From assembly GCF_003611735.1 (NCBI RefSeq), contig NZ_RAWG01000068.1:1-37624 (forward strand): a stretch of 37,624 bases of DNA, given 5' to 3'. Under the pieces are notes generated by a model that did no database searches, was not told the DNA's origin, and saw only the letters and a program-made list of their open reading frames with translations. The first letter of the stretch is position 1. Each line of letters begins with the position of its first letter. The translations under genes were made by a program, and so were the position numbers. Below, piece after piece: positions 8,008 through 16,704 of the stretch. This stretch comes from Corallococcus sicarius. GTDB taxonomy: Bacteria > Myxococcota > Myxococcia > Myxococcales > Myxococcaceae.

Positions 8008-9873
8008 ATGGGCGCAGTTGGAACTTTTCAGGCGCGGTCCGCGCGCACCACCTCCCGCTCGGCTTCCGCCGTCCCGATGGCGCTGCTCGCCGGCCTCTCC
8101 GGCCTGGCGCTCGCCTGCGGTGGACCGGAGGACGCCCTGGACCCGCAGGCCCCTGCCTCCCAGGACGCGCTCAGCACCCAGTCCCAGGCCCTGAGCGACG
8201 AGCGGCGCCCGGGCGGCCACGGCAACCCCGGCAACAGGGCGGTGGGGCTCGCGCTGGAAGTGGAGAACGGTGAGGGCGTGCCCCTGAAGGTGAAGGCCGG
8301 GCAGACCTTCTATGTGAACCAGATCGACCTGCGCGCCTTCATCAACACGACGGTGGACCAGGGCGTGTCCGGCCTGCGCAAGAACAGCGACTTCGCGGCG
8401 CTCGGCTGGGGCGGCCTGCGCAAGGCAGACGAGGAGTTCGTCGGCCTGTCCAACCCCGACGGCACCTTCACCCGCCGCAGCTTCTACCGCGACGCGGCCT
8501 GGATGAAGGTCCCCAGCGTCTTCACCGTGGAGCCCGTGGACGCGCGCGGGGTGCTCACCGGCACGCCGGTGCTCCTGCACGTCGGCAGCGACAACAAGCG
8601 CCGCGCGGAGCGCGACGACTTCTTCATCCGCCGCATGCGCGCCATCCAGTGGACGCGCGACTGCGTCAGCCTCACGGACTGCACCGGCGCCAAGGCCTTC
8701 GAAGAGGAGGCGCTGGTGGAGCTGCGCAACGCGTACGACCACGCGAAGCAGCAGACCTTCAGCTTCCGCCCGAACACGCGCGGCCTGCGCCTGCGCTGGA
8801 GCCTGCGCCCGTTCGCCCCCTACTTCATCCCCGTCACCCAGGAGGCCTCGCCCGCGTTCGGCTACGGCTTCGGCATCGACATCAAGGCGCTGACCGCCGC
8901 CCGCCAGGACGGCACCTATGCCCCGGGTACGGATGTAACTTTCCAGCTCACCTTGAAGGACGGTCAGGGCCAGCGGCTGCACCCCGCCGGCAGCCTTCCA
9001 ACCTACAATGAGGTCGCACCGCCGGGCGCCCCCGGCCACGAGTCCGGCATCCAGTACTATCGGGCCTTCTTCGACGCGACGACGACCTACTACCGCCGCA
9101 AGCACCGTGAACGGATGATGATGACGCAGCTCATCGGGCCGGCGCAGGACATCCAGCCCATCCGGAGCATCGTCGACCTGGAGGCCTTCCTGGACGACTC
9201 CCAGGACGTGCAGACCATCGCCACCCCGGCGCGCGACGGCGTCTACGCCCAGTTCATGACCTTCCCGCCCGCCAACAAGCTCTTCGGCGGTGCCTTCTTC
9301 CCCACGGAAGGCCGCTGGGACGCGCCCGTGAGCGACACCTGGACGTACAGCCTGCCCGCGGACGCGAAGCCGGGCACCTACCTGGTCACCGCCAAGGCCC
9401 GCCGCGTGTTCCTGGGCGAGGACGTCCCGGCGTCCCGCACCATCGAAATCCAGGTGGGTACCCCCACGCACACGGAGGCGAAGCTGACCACCGGCCCCTG
9501 CACCAGTTGCCACAGCAAGGGCGGCGAACTCAGCCAGGTGGCGCATGCGAACGACAACCGCGCCGCGTGCGCGACGTGCCATGCTCCGCTGGGCTTCGAA
9601 CTGGAAGGGCCCATCTTCGTCCGCACGCACTTCATCCACTCGCGCTCCAACCGCTTTGACGCGCCCCTGGAGAAGTGCACCTCCTGCCACCTGGAGAAGG
9701 AGACCACGCAGCGCACGAGCAAGGCCGCCTGCCTGTCGTGCCACAAGAGCTACCCGGACAGCCACGTGGCGAAGTTCGGCCCCATCGAAAGCATGTACGT
9801 CGGCGGGGGACGTGAATCGTTCCAGCAGTGCACCGGCAGTTGTCACAAGACGCACCCCGGCAGCGGCTTCTAG
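8008..9873 (+). CDS. Multihaem c-type cytochrome lipoprotein
   Basis: 621 residues. The signal peptide ends in the lipobox LALAC (Cys37), so the protein should be lipid-anchored, outside the cytoplasm. About 440 residues without recognisable motifs follow. The C-terminal 125 residues hold four CXXCH haem sites (Cys498, 521, 557, 575: CTSCH, CATCH, CTSCH, CLSCH) and a fifth, spaced CX3CH (CTGSCH at 608-613). Nearby His residues (for example in HFIHS) could be distal ligands. The arrangement recalls the haem part of OmcA/MtrC-type extracellular electron-transfer cytochromes, but with far fewer haems. GAGGAG lies 7 nt before the ATG. The FIST gene starts 30 bp after the stop, so the genes are probably co-transcribed. 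Electron transfer or redox sensing are both possible; the partner is unknown. Confidence 0.85.
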   Translation: MGAVGTFQARSARTTSRSASAVPMALLAGLSGLALACGGPEDALDPQAPASQDALSTQSQALSDERRPGGHGNPGNRAVGLALEVENGEGVPLKVKAGQTFYVNQIDLRAFINTTVDQGVSGLRKNSDFAALGWGGLRKADEEFVGLSNPDGTFTRRSFYRDAAWMKVPSVFTVEPVDARGVLTGTPVLLHVGSDNKRRAERDDFFIRRMRAIQWTRDCVSLTDCTGAKAFEEEALVELRNAYDHAKQQTFSFRPNTRGLRLRWSLRPFAPYFIPVTQEASPAFGYGFGIDIKALTAARQDGTYAPGTDVTFQLTLKDGQGQRLHPAGSLPTYNEVAPPGAPGHESGIQYYRAFFDATTTYYRRKHRERMMMTQLIGPAQDIQPIRSIVDLEAFLDDSQDVQTIATPARDGVYAQFMTFPPANKLFGGAFFPTEGRWDAPVSDTWTYSLPADAKPGTYLVTAKARRVFLGEDVPASRTIEIQVGTPTHTEAKLTTGPCTSCHSKGGELSQVAHANDNRAACATCHAPLGFELEGPIFVRTHFIHSRSNRFDAPLEKCTSCHLEKETTQRTSKAACLSCHKSYPDSHVAKFGPIESMYVGGGRESFQQCTGSCHKTHPGSGF

Positions 9874-9903
9874 CCCCCGGCCGGGTTCGCAAGGAGGTCC
9901 GAC

Positions 9904-11064
9904 ATGGCCCACGTGAAGATGCAGACGGCTCGTTCCACCCTCATGGATCCCGTCGCGGCCGCAGAGGACCTCCTGCGCCAGCTTCACGGCCCCCCGCCGA
10001 AGCTGGTGACGCTGTTCGCCTCCCGTCAGCGCGATCAGCGTGCGCTCAACCGCGCGGTGCGCGAGCGGCTCCCGAAGGACACCCGGCTCGTGGGCGCCAC
10101 CACGGGCGGGGAGCTGGACAACAACGGCATCCACAGCAACAGCGTGGTGCTGGGCGCGCTCTCCGGTGACTTCGAAGTCGGCCTGGGCCTGGGCAGCGGG
10201 CTCACCGGGGACGCCATCGCCGCGGGCGCCCAGGCCATCAAGCGCGCGTGCGAGGAGCTGGGCGTGCGCCAGCAGGACCTGGACGCGCGCCGGTATGTCG
10301 GCCTCGTGATTGACGACGGCTTCCGCTACAAGAAGGAAGAGCTGCTGCTGGGCATCCTGGAGAAGAACCAGACGCTGGTGCTCGTGGGCGGTGGCGCCAG
10401 CGACTCGGAGCCGGACCCGGCGCGCCAGTCCGCGCTCATCCACGTGGACGGCGAGGTGGCCGGCGACGGCGTGCTCGTGGCCCTGTTCAAGACCAGCGCC
10501 CCCTGGGCCGCGCTGCGCTCGCACTGGTACGTGCCCACCGGCGAGCGGCTCACCATCACCAAGGTGGATGAGACGCACACGCGCGCGCTCGAAATCGACG
10601 GGCAGCCCGCCGCGAAGCGCTACGCCGAAATCCTGGGCGTCACCCCGGACGAGCTGGAGTTCGGCAAGCCCAAGGGCTTCGCCGTGCGCCCCACCGCCCT
10701 GAAGGTGGGCCGCGAGTACTTCATCCGCGCCGCGTGGCGCCCCCTGGACGACGGTTCCATCCTCTTCGCCAACCTCCTGGAGGAGGGCAGCGAGCTGGAC
10801 CTGATGAAGGCCGGGGACCTGGCGGGCATGACGCGGGACTTCTTCGCGGAGGAGCTGCCCAGGCGCGTGCAGAACCCCCAGGCCGCCCTCCTGTTCCACT
10901 GCAGCGGACGCATGTGGTACGCGAACGCCACCGGTGTGGTGCCCCAGCTCTCCGAAGCGTTGAAGCTCGCACCGTCCGCTGCTGGGATGAACGTGCAGTT
11001 CGAGATCTACTCGGGGTTCCACATCAACACCACGCTGACCGTGCTGGCGTTCGGGTCCAACTAG
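9904..11064 (+). CDS. Stand-alone FIST domain sensor protein
   Basis: 386 residues covering a FIST N domain (about 20-225; GATTGGEL, then VGGGASDS) and a FIST C domain (about 230-375; FHCSGR near the end). FIST domains are predicted small-ligand sensors, usually fused to kinases or cyclases or encoded beside them. No signal peptide or membrane helix is seen, so it should be cytoplasmic. A strong AAGGAGG lies 6 nt before the ATG. The stop is five bases before the start of the hybrid kinase, so the two should be translationally coupled and act as a split sensor and transmitter; that function is inferred from the arrangement. The ligand is unknown. The family call is confident. Confidence 0.9.
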   Translation: MAHVKMQTARSTLMDPVAAAEDLLRQLHGPPPKLVTLFASRQRDQRALNRAVRERLPKDTRLVGATTGGELDNNGIHSNSVVLGALSGDFEVGLGLGSGLTGDAIAAGAQAIKRACEELGVRQQDLDARRYVGLVIDDGFRYKKEELLLGILEKNQTLVLVGGGASDSEPDPARQSALIHVDGEVAGDGVLVALFKTSAPWAALRSHWYVPTGERLTITKVDETHTRALEIDGQPAAKRYAEILGVTPDELEFGKPKGFAVRPTALKVGREYFIRAAWRPLDDGSILFANLLEEGSELDLMKAGDLAGMTRDFFAEELPRRVQNPQAALLFHCSGRMWYANATGVVPQLSEALKLAPSAAGMNVQFEIYSGFHINTTLTVLAFGSN

Positions 11065-11069
11065 ACACA

Positions 11070-14033
11070 ATGGCCAACCAACTCGACGTGGCGCCCCCGG
11101 AATCCCCCCTGGGCTACACCCTGGCGTTGCTGCTGGTGGGCAGCGAGCGTGAGACGCGCGCCATGCGCGACGCGCTGGAGCGGGAGGACATCCTCTCCAT
11201 GCTCACCTACGAGCACGCCTGCTCGGTGGAGGCCCTGGACACCGCGATGGAGCGCCCGTGGGCGCTGGTGCTCGCCGGCTCGGAGCTGCCGGGGCTGAAC
11301 TGGGAGGGCATCCAGGCGGCCTGGGTGAAGCGCGGGCAGGAGCTCACCTTCGTGGTGAGCACCCCCACCTGGAGCGCGGAGACGCTCGGGGCCGCCATGC
11401 GCGCCGGCGCGCGCGACTACGTCACCGAGGACCGCTTCGGCCACCTGCCCTTCGTGGTGGCGCGCGAGCTGCGCCTGCACGCCGAGCGCGCCCAGCACCA
11501 GCTGACGGGCGTGGAGCTGAAGCGGACCAACTACCTGCTCAGCAACATCATCGACGCGCTGCCCTTCGTGCTGTTCGTGAAGGACGCCCAGACGCGCCGG
11601 CTGGTGGTGGCCAACAAGACCTTCGCGGACGCCTTCAAGGTCACCAAGGAATGGCTGCTGGGGAAGCTGGACCACGACTACTTCCCTCGCGAGCAGGCGG
11701 ACTCGTTCGTCGCCATCGACACGGAGATCCTCGAAACGCGGCAGATGAAGACGTTCGAGGAGGTGGCGCGCGCGGACGGCCAGGACCGCATCTTCGCCAC
11801 GCGCAAGATCCCCCTCGTGGATGACCAGGGCGTCGCCCGCTTCGTGATGGGCGTCACCGACGACATCACCGAGCGCAAGCAGAACGAGGCGATGCTGCGC
11901 GCCTCCAAGGAGGAGCTGGAGGCGGCCAACAAGCAGCTCGCCGCCAGCCTGGAGGAGATCAAGAAGACGCGCGCGGTGTCCGCCCGGTCGCTCGCCAGCT
12001 ACCAGCAGCGCGCGCTGCAGATGGAGATCATCCGTCAGCAGAACGAGGACCTGGACCGCCTGGCCCAGGAGCTCTCCGTCGCCAAGCGCAACGAGGAGGA
12101 GCGCGCCCGCGAGGCCGAAGGCGCCGTGCGCCTCAAGAGCGAGTTCCTGGCGAACTTCAGCCATGAAATCCGCACGCCGCTCAACGGCATCATCGGCTAC
12201 TGCGACCTCTTGATGCGCGAGGAGGGCAGCCGCCTGACGCCGCACGGCCGGCGCGACCTCAACGTGGTGAAGACGAACGCCAAGACGCTGCTGGCGCTCA
12301 TCAACGACATCCTGGACCTGTCCAAGATTGAAGCGGGCCGCGTGGAGGTCGTCACCGAGCCGGTGGACGTGCAGGAGCTGGCCGACGAGTGCATGGCCAC
12401 GGTGAAGGAGTACCTCAAGGGCAAGGACGTGGCCCTCACCGTGTTCGTGGACGAGCCGGCGCGCGAGGTGCGCACCGACGCGCTGAAGCTGCGGCAGATC
12501 ATGCTCAACCTCCTGAGCAACGCGGCCAAGTTCACCGACACGGGCGAGGTGGCGCTCACGGTGGTCAGCTCCGGCGGCGGTGAGATGCTGATGACGGTGG
12601 AGGACACCGGCGTGGGCATCCCCGCCGACCAGCTCCCCTTCATCTTCGAGAAGTTCCGCCAGGTGGACGGCTCCACCACGCGCAAGGTGGGCGGCACGGG
12701 GCTGGGGCTCGCCATCGTGCGCGAGTTGACGCGCGTGCTGGGCGGCACCGTGGACGTGACGAGCACGCTGGGGCGCGGCTCCACCTTCACGGTGCGGCTG
12801 CCGGACGTGCTCGCGACCACCGTGGGCGCCAACAGCCCGCATGCCACCGAGCGGCTGGTGCCGGTGCAGGACGTGGCCATGAAGCTCGCGCCCATGGCGC
12901 GGCCGGGCAGCACGGTGCTGGTGGTGGACGATGATCCGCTCATCCAGCAGCTCGTCACCGGGCAACTGGAGCCCGCGGGCTTCAAGGTCGTGACGGCGGA
13001 TGACGGCATCGCCGCGCTGAAGCTCGCGCGGGAGTTGAAGCCGCAGGCCATCCTGCTGGACATCCACCTGCCCCGGATGGACGGCTGGTCGGTGTTGAGC
13101 CAGCTCAAGAGCGAGCCCGCGCTCGCGGGCATCCCGGTCATCCTCGTGTCGGTGGAGGAGCAGCGCGCGCGCGGCTTCAGCCTGGGCGCGTGCGAGTACC
13201 TGGTGAAGCCGGTGGAGCCGGAGCGGCTGGTGGAGGTGGTGCAGAAGAGCCTCGCCTCCGCGGGCGCCACGGCCGCCACGGGCGACGTGCTGGTGGTGGA
13301 CGACGACGCGGCCACGCGCGAGCTGGTCAGCCGCAACCTGCGCCGCGCGGGCTTCTCCACCAACGAGGCGCGCAACGGCGAGGACGCGCTGCTCAAGGCG
13401 CGCGTGTCGCCGCCGTCCCTGGTGGTGCTGGACCTGATGATGCCGAACCTGGACGGCTTTGAAGTGCTGCGCCGGCTGCGCGCGGAGAAGCTGTCCGTGC
13501 CGGTGGTGGTGCTCACCGGCAAGACGCTCACCACCGACGAGGAGACGCTCCTGCGCGACGGCTTCGCCGGCTTCGTGCGCAAGGGCGGCCACGCGCTGGA
13601 GGACGTCATCTCCCAGGCGAAGGGCCTCCTGATGTCCCAGCGGGCCGCGAGCGCAGGGAAGCTGCCCCGCGTGCTGTACGTGGAGGACAGCGAGCAGAAC
13701 CGCGACATCGTCCGCCGGTACCTGGGCGGACTGTATGACCTCATCGAGGCGGAGGACGGCGAGCAGGGCCTGGAGCGGGCCCGGAACGACGGGCCGGACC
13801 TCATCCTCATGGACCTGTCCCTGCCGAGACTCGACGGCTGGGAAGTCACCCGCAGGCTCCGGGCGTTGCCGGATGGGCAGAGCGTGCCCGTCATCGCCGT
13901 CACGGCGCACGCGGGCCGCGAGTACCAGGACAAGGCCCAGGCGGCCGGTTGCACCGCCTACCTGACCAAGCCCCTGGACCGCGAGCAGCTCATCGAGACG
14001 ATTCGTCAGCATCTAGGGAGAAGCCATGGCTGA
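11070..14033 (+). CDS. Hybrid histidine kinase: pseudoreceiver-PAS-HK-REC-REC-REC
   Basis: 987 residues from the ATG at 11070, chosen because it lies five bases after the FIST stop and begins the folded N-domain. Residues 1-135 look like a receiver fold, but the phosphorylation-site strand reads ALVLAGSELPG, with Gly where Asp is expected. A PAS domain (about 148-265, ending DITERKQ) and a long coiled coil (270-355) lead to the H box FSHEIRTPLNG (His365), the N box MLNLLSNAAKF, G1 EDTGVGIP and G2 GGTGLGLAIV. Three receivers follow, with phospho-acceptor Asp664, Asp788 and Asp915. The second has Lys-Gly in place of Lys-Pro. No transmembrane helix is seen, so the protein is cytoplasmic. It overlaps the next response-regulator gene by 8 bp. 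Input from the FIST protein and output through that regulator are inferred. Confidence 0.92.
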   Translation: MANQLDVAPPESPLGYTLALLLVGSERETRAMRDALEREDILSMLTYEHACSVEALDTAMERPWALVLAGSELPGLNWEGIQAAWVKRGQELTFVVSTPTWSAETLGAAMRAGARDYVTEDRFGHLPFVVARELRLHAERAQHQLTGVELKRTNYLLSNIIDALPFVLFVKDAQTRRLVVANKTFADAFKVTKEWLLGKLDHDYFPREQADSFVAIDTEILETRQMKTFEEVARADGQDRIFATRKIPLVDDQGVARFVMGVTDDITERKQNEAMLRASKEELEAANKQLAASLEEIKKTRAVSARSLASYQQRALQMEIIRQQNEDLDRLAQELSVAKRNEEERAREAEGAVRLKSEFLANFSHEIRTPLNGIIGYCDLLMREEGSRLTPHGRRDLNVVKTNAKTLLALINDILDLSKIEAGRVEVVTEPVDVQELADECMATVKEYLKGKDVALTVFVDEPAREVRTDALKLRQIMLNLLSNAAKFTDTGEVALTVVSSGGGEMLMTVEDTGVGIPADQLPFIFEKFRQVDGSTTRKVGGTGLGLAIVRELTRVLGGTVDVTSTLGRGSTFTVRLPDVLATTVGANSPHATERLVPVQDVAMKLAPMARPGSTVLVVDDDPLIQQLVTGQLEPAGFKVVTADDGIAALKLARELKPQAILLDIHLPRMDGWSVLSQLKSEPALAGIPVILVSVEEQRARGFSLGACEYLVKPVEPERLVEVVQKSLASAGATAATGDVLVVDDDAATRELVSRNLRRAGFSTNEARNGEDALLKARVSPPSLVVLDLMMPNLDGFEVLRRLRAEKLSVPVVVLTGKTLTTDEETLLRDGFAGFVRKGGHALEDVISQAKGLLMSQRAASAGKLPRVLYVEDSEQNRDIVRRYLGGLYDLIEAEDGEQGLERARNDGPDLILMDLSLPRLDGWEVTRRLRALPDGQSVPVIAVTAHAGREYQDKAQAAGCTAYLTKPLDREQLIETIRQHLGRSHG

Positions 14034-14445
14034 ACCGAAACCGCGCGTCCTGGTCGTGGACGACGATCCGGACCTGCTCGACCTCGTACAGCGCTCACTG
14101 AGCGCGTACGGGTTCGACGTGCAGACCCACACGTCCGCGCTGGGCGTGTCCAACATCGTGCGCGCCTCCGAGCCGGACTTCGTGCTCATCGACGTGAACT
14201 TCCCCGCCCTCAAGGGGGACAAGGTCGTGGGCCTGGCGCGCCAGTACGCGCCCCCGGGCACCCGCTTCATCCTCTACTCCGCCTCGGATGAGGCCAAGCT
14301 GCGCTCGCTCGCCATCGCCTCCGGCGCGGACGGCTACATTTCCAAGAGCGTCCAGGGCGCGGACCTGGCCCAGAAGCTCAACGCCATGCGCTTGAAGCCC
14401 CGGACGGCCCCTCCAGCCCGGAATCCCTCCCCTATCGAGGGATGA
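14026..14445 (+). CDS. Single-domain response regulator (paralogue of 20629)
   Basis: 139 residues, a lone receiver domain with the acidic pocket VVDDDPD, phospho-acceptor Asp56 in VLIDVNFP, switch Ser in LYSASDE, and Lys in ISKS, where the usual Lys-Pro is Lys-Ser. No output domain is present, so it should pass phosphate on or act by protein binding, as CheY or Spo0F do. The start lies inside the end of the hybrid kinase gene (8-bp overlap), which makes it the natural partner of that kinase. About two-thirds of its residues match the regulator at 20629. Confidence 0.9.
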   Translation: MAEPKPRVLVVDDDPDLLDLVQRSLSAYGFDVQTHTSALGVSNIVRASEPDFVLIDVNFPALKGDKVVGLARQYAPPGTRFILYSASDEAKLRSLAIASGADGYISKSVQGADLAQKLNAMRLKPRTAPPARNPSPIEG

Positions 14446-14459
14446 GAATTACCCGGATT

Positions 14460-14508
14460 CTGGGTGAACCCACACCATGGGTGTGCCCGGCCCCCCCGGG
14501 TCACCCAG
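14460..14508 (+). other. Predicted three-way-junction RNA structure
   Basis: An outer perfect 8-bp stem (CTGGGTGA 14460-14467 with TCACCCAG 14501-14508) encloses two hairpins that abut each other: CACACC/GGTGTG around loop ATG (14471-14485) and CCCGG/CCGGG around loop CCCCC (14486-14500). It begins 15 nt after the response-regulator stop. No U-run follows. It may end or stabilise the kinase operon transcript, or act as a DNA cruciform. Seen by eye; no folding energy was computed. Confidence 0.5.
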
Positions 14509-14561
14509 CCCCCCAGTGCCAGAATACTCTCGGAAAGTGATAGCCCGAGTGGTCTGCTGAC

Positions 14562-14589
14562 TTGAAGTCCACAGAAAGACCTGTAAGGT
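14562..14589 (+). promoter_or_regulatory. Candidate promoter of the tryptophan dioxygenase operon
   Basis: TTGAAG (14562-14567) and TAAGGT (14584-14589) with a 16-bp spacer lie about 95 bp upstream of the first gene, in the only AT-richer part of the gap. The match is weak. Confidence 0.25.
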
Positions 14590-14683
14590 AGTCGCTTCTA
14601 GAGTTTTACGCGCTCACTGTTCCCCCCGAACTGGGGCGCATTCCACCCACCTTCCGAATATCCCTGCGCCTCCCGGAGGGGAC

Positions 14684-15562
14684 ATGCACTCGTCGACCGA
14701 TTACAGCCACGCCGAAAAGCTGAAGCATGAGCTGACGCAGCCGCTGTTCAACCCGATGTTGAAGAAGTGGGTGGGCAAGGGCGAGCTGGACTACGAGCGC
14801 TACCTGCAGACGCCCACGCTGTTGGGTCTGCAGTCGTCGGAAGCGGAGCGCGTGTCGCATGACGAGCTGATGTTCCAGATCGTCCACCAGTCCCAGGAGC
14901 TGTACCTGAAGCTGGCGTCGCGCGAGGTGGTGGAGGTGGTGGCGGAGATGGACCGCGACGCGCTGTGGGCCGTGGTCGCCCGGCTCGGGCGGGTGCAGAA
15001 GATCCTCCAGTGCATCAGCGCGGAGATGGCGGTGCTGGAGACGATGACGCCGGACTCGTACCAGGTCATCCGCCGCAGCCTGGGCAACGGCAGCGGGCAG
15101 GAGTCGCCGGGCTACAACACGTTCCGCCTGGCGGCGACGGGGCTGGAGTCCGCGGTGGAGCGGATGCTGGCGCGCCGGGGCGTGACGCTGCTGCAGGTCT
15201 ACTCGGCCGGGGGGCCCGAGGACCTGAAGCACGTGTGTGAGAACCTGGTGACCATGGACGAGGGGTTCCAGGGCTGGCTGTACGCGCACTACCAGCTGGT
15301 GCGGCGCACCATTGGCGTGGACCGCTCCGTGAAGGCGCTGGACGGGCTGCCCACGCAGGTGCTGGCGGGCCGGATGACGCTGCCGCTGTTCCGCGCGCTG
15401 TGGGACGTGCGCGTGGAGATGACGGCGGGCTGGAAGCGCGAAGGCGGCTACGCGACGGGCGCGCACCGCTCGCCGGACGACCTGCGCGAGCAGGCTCGCG
15501 CGGGTGGCTGCCCCATGCACGCGCACGCGTCCTTCGGGCAGGAGCTGCGGAGCCACCCGTGA
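14684..15562 (+). CDS. Divergent tryptophan 2,3-dioxygenase family haem enzyme
   Basis: 292 residues, the usual length of bacterial TDO, which opens the indole ring of tryptophan to N-formylkynurenine. Family marks: LLGLQ, SHDELMFQIVHQSQELYLK with His59 at the position of the active-site His55 of the Xanthomonas enzyme; VLETMTP, then Tyr126 and Arg130 at the substrate-carboxylate positions; and His202 in YAHYQLVRRTIG as the likely haem ligand. The loop that in true TDOs reads GTGG and holds the substrate-binding Thr is absent; DGLPTQVL stands there. The C-terminus (CPMHAHASFG) is extra. The activity may therefore differ, as in other TDO-superfamily enzymes of secondary metabolism. GGAGGG lies 3 nt before the ATG. 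Its stop overlaps the start of the PLP enzyme (GTGA). Confidence 0.85.
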   Translation: MHSSTDYSHAEKLKHELTQPLFNPMLKKWVGKGELDYERYLQTPTLLGLQSSEAERVSHDELMFQIVHQSQELYLKLASREVVEVVAEMDRDALWAVVARLGRVQKILQCISAEMAVLETMTPDSYQVIRRSLGNGSGQESPGYNTFRLAATGLESAVERMLARRGVTLLQVYSAGGPEDLKHVCENLVTMDEGFQGWLYAHYQLVRRTIGVDRSVKALDGLPTQVLAGRMTLPLFRALWDVRVEMTAGWKREGGYATGAHRSPDDLREQARAGGCPMHAHASFGQELRSHP

Positions 15563-16704
15563 GCGGGGGGGTGCTCCCGGGGGCCGTTCGCGCCGAGTAC
15601 CCCCTGCTCCAGAGCTGCACGTACCTCAACAGCAACTCCACCGGCGCGATGCCTCGCGCGGTGGAGGCAGTGCTCGCGCACTACTGGAACACGATGCGCG
15701 CGTGGCGCGATGACACCTGGGACGGGTGGCTGTCGCAGATGCAGGCGTACGCGGACGGCGTGGCGGGGCTCATCAGCGCGCCGGCAGGCTCCGTGGCGCT
15801 GGACGTGAACCTGAGCGCGCACCTGTCGCGCCTGGGCACGTGCCTGGACTTCAGCGGCGAGCGCCGCCGCGTCGTCGTCACCGACCTGGAGTTCCCCACG
15901 GTGCCCTTCATCTGGAAGGGCTTCGCGCGCTACGGGGCGGAGCTGGTGGTGGTGCCGTCGCGCGACGGCCGCGTGGACGAGGCCCTGCTGGAGGCCGCCA
16001 TCGACGAGCGCACACGGCTGGTCTGCGTGTCGCACGGCGCGTTCGCCACCGGCGCGGTGCTGGATGTCGCGCGCGTGGCGAAGGCGGCGCACGCGGCCGG
16101 GGCACTCATCGCCACGGACGCGTACCAGACGGTGGGCACGGTGCCCGTGGACGTGCACGCGCTGGACGTGGACTTCCTCATGGGCGGCGCGCACAAGTGG
16201 CTGGGCGGCTCCGAGGCCGCGTTCCTCTACGTGCGCCCGGAGTTGCTGCCCACGCTGCGGCCCGCCGCCACCGGGTGGCTCGCCGGGGCCACGCCGCTCG
16301 CGTTCCAGGCCGCGGAGGACTTCGCGCCGGACGCGCGCCGGATGATGGGCGGCACGCCCGCGCCGCTGATGGTGCTCTTGTCCCAGCCGGGGCTGGAGCT
16401 GCTCAAGGGCGTGGGCATGGCCGCGGTGCGCGAGCACTCGCTGAAGCTCACGTCCCGCCTGATGGCCCGCGCGGATGAGGCGGGGCTGCAGGTCGTAACG
16501 CCGCGAGAGCCGCACCAGCGCGGCGGCGTGGTGGCGCTGCGCTTCCCGGGGGACGTGGACGTGATGAAGCGGCTGGTGGCGCGCGGCTTCATCTGCAGCC
16601 ACCGGGGCTACCTCCGCGCGGCGCCGCACTTCTACAATACGCTGGAAGAGGTGGATGCCTTCATGGATGCCCTCGTCCACGAGCAGCGCAAGGAGGCCGC
16701 ATGA
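15559..16704 (+). CDS. Kynureninase-like, aminotransferase class V-fold PLP enzyme
   Basis: 381 residues from a GTG overlapping the upstream stop, a sign of coupled translation. The N-terminus YLNSNSTGAMPRAV matches the opening of kynureninases and related class V enzymes. Asp187 (IATDAYQTVG) should hold the PLP ring nitrogen, and Lys213 in GGAHKWLGG should form the Schiff base. The C-terminal RGYLRAAPHFYNT parallels the kynureninase substrate region. Kynureninase cleaves kynurenine to anthranilate and alanine, which fits a TDO directly upstream. Other class V enzymes (isopenicillin-N epimerase or cysteine-desulfurase-like) share the fold, so the reaction is inferred from context. It overlaps the methyltransferase start by 4 bp (ATGA). 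Confidence 0.8.
   Translation: MSGGVLPGAVRAEYPLLQSCTYLNSNSTGAMPRAVEAVLAHYWNTMRAWRDDTWDGWLSQMQAYADGVAGLISAPAGSVALDVNLSAHLSRLGTCLDFSGERRRVVVTDLEFPTVPFIWKGFARYGAELVVVPSRDGRVDEALLEAAIDERTRLVCVSHGAFATGAVLDVARVAKAAHAAGALIATDAYQTVGTVPVDVHALDVDFLMGGAHKWLGGSEAAFLYVRPELLPTLRPAATGWLAGATPLAFQAAEDFAPDARRMMGGTPAPLMVLLSQPGLELLKGVGMAAVREHSLKLTSRLMARADEAGLQVVTPREPHQRGGVVALRFPGDVDVMKRLVARGFICSHRGYLRAAPHFYNTLEEVDAFMDALVHEQRKEAA

Noticed and set aside
7966-14012. Long minus-strand open frames opposite the cytochrome, FIST and kinase genes
   Set aside because: Shadow frames of the same kind. The plus strand carries clear domains and ribosome sites.
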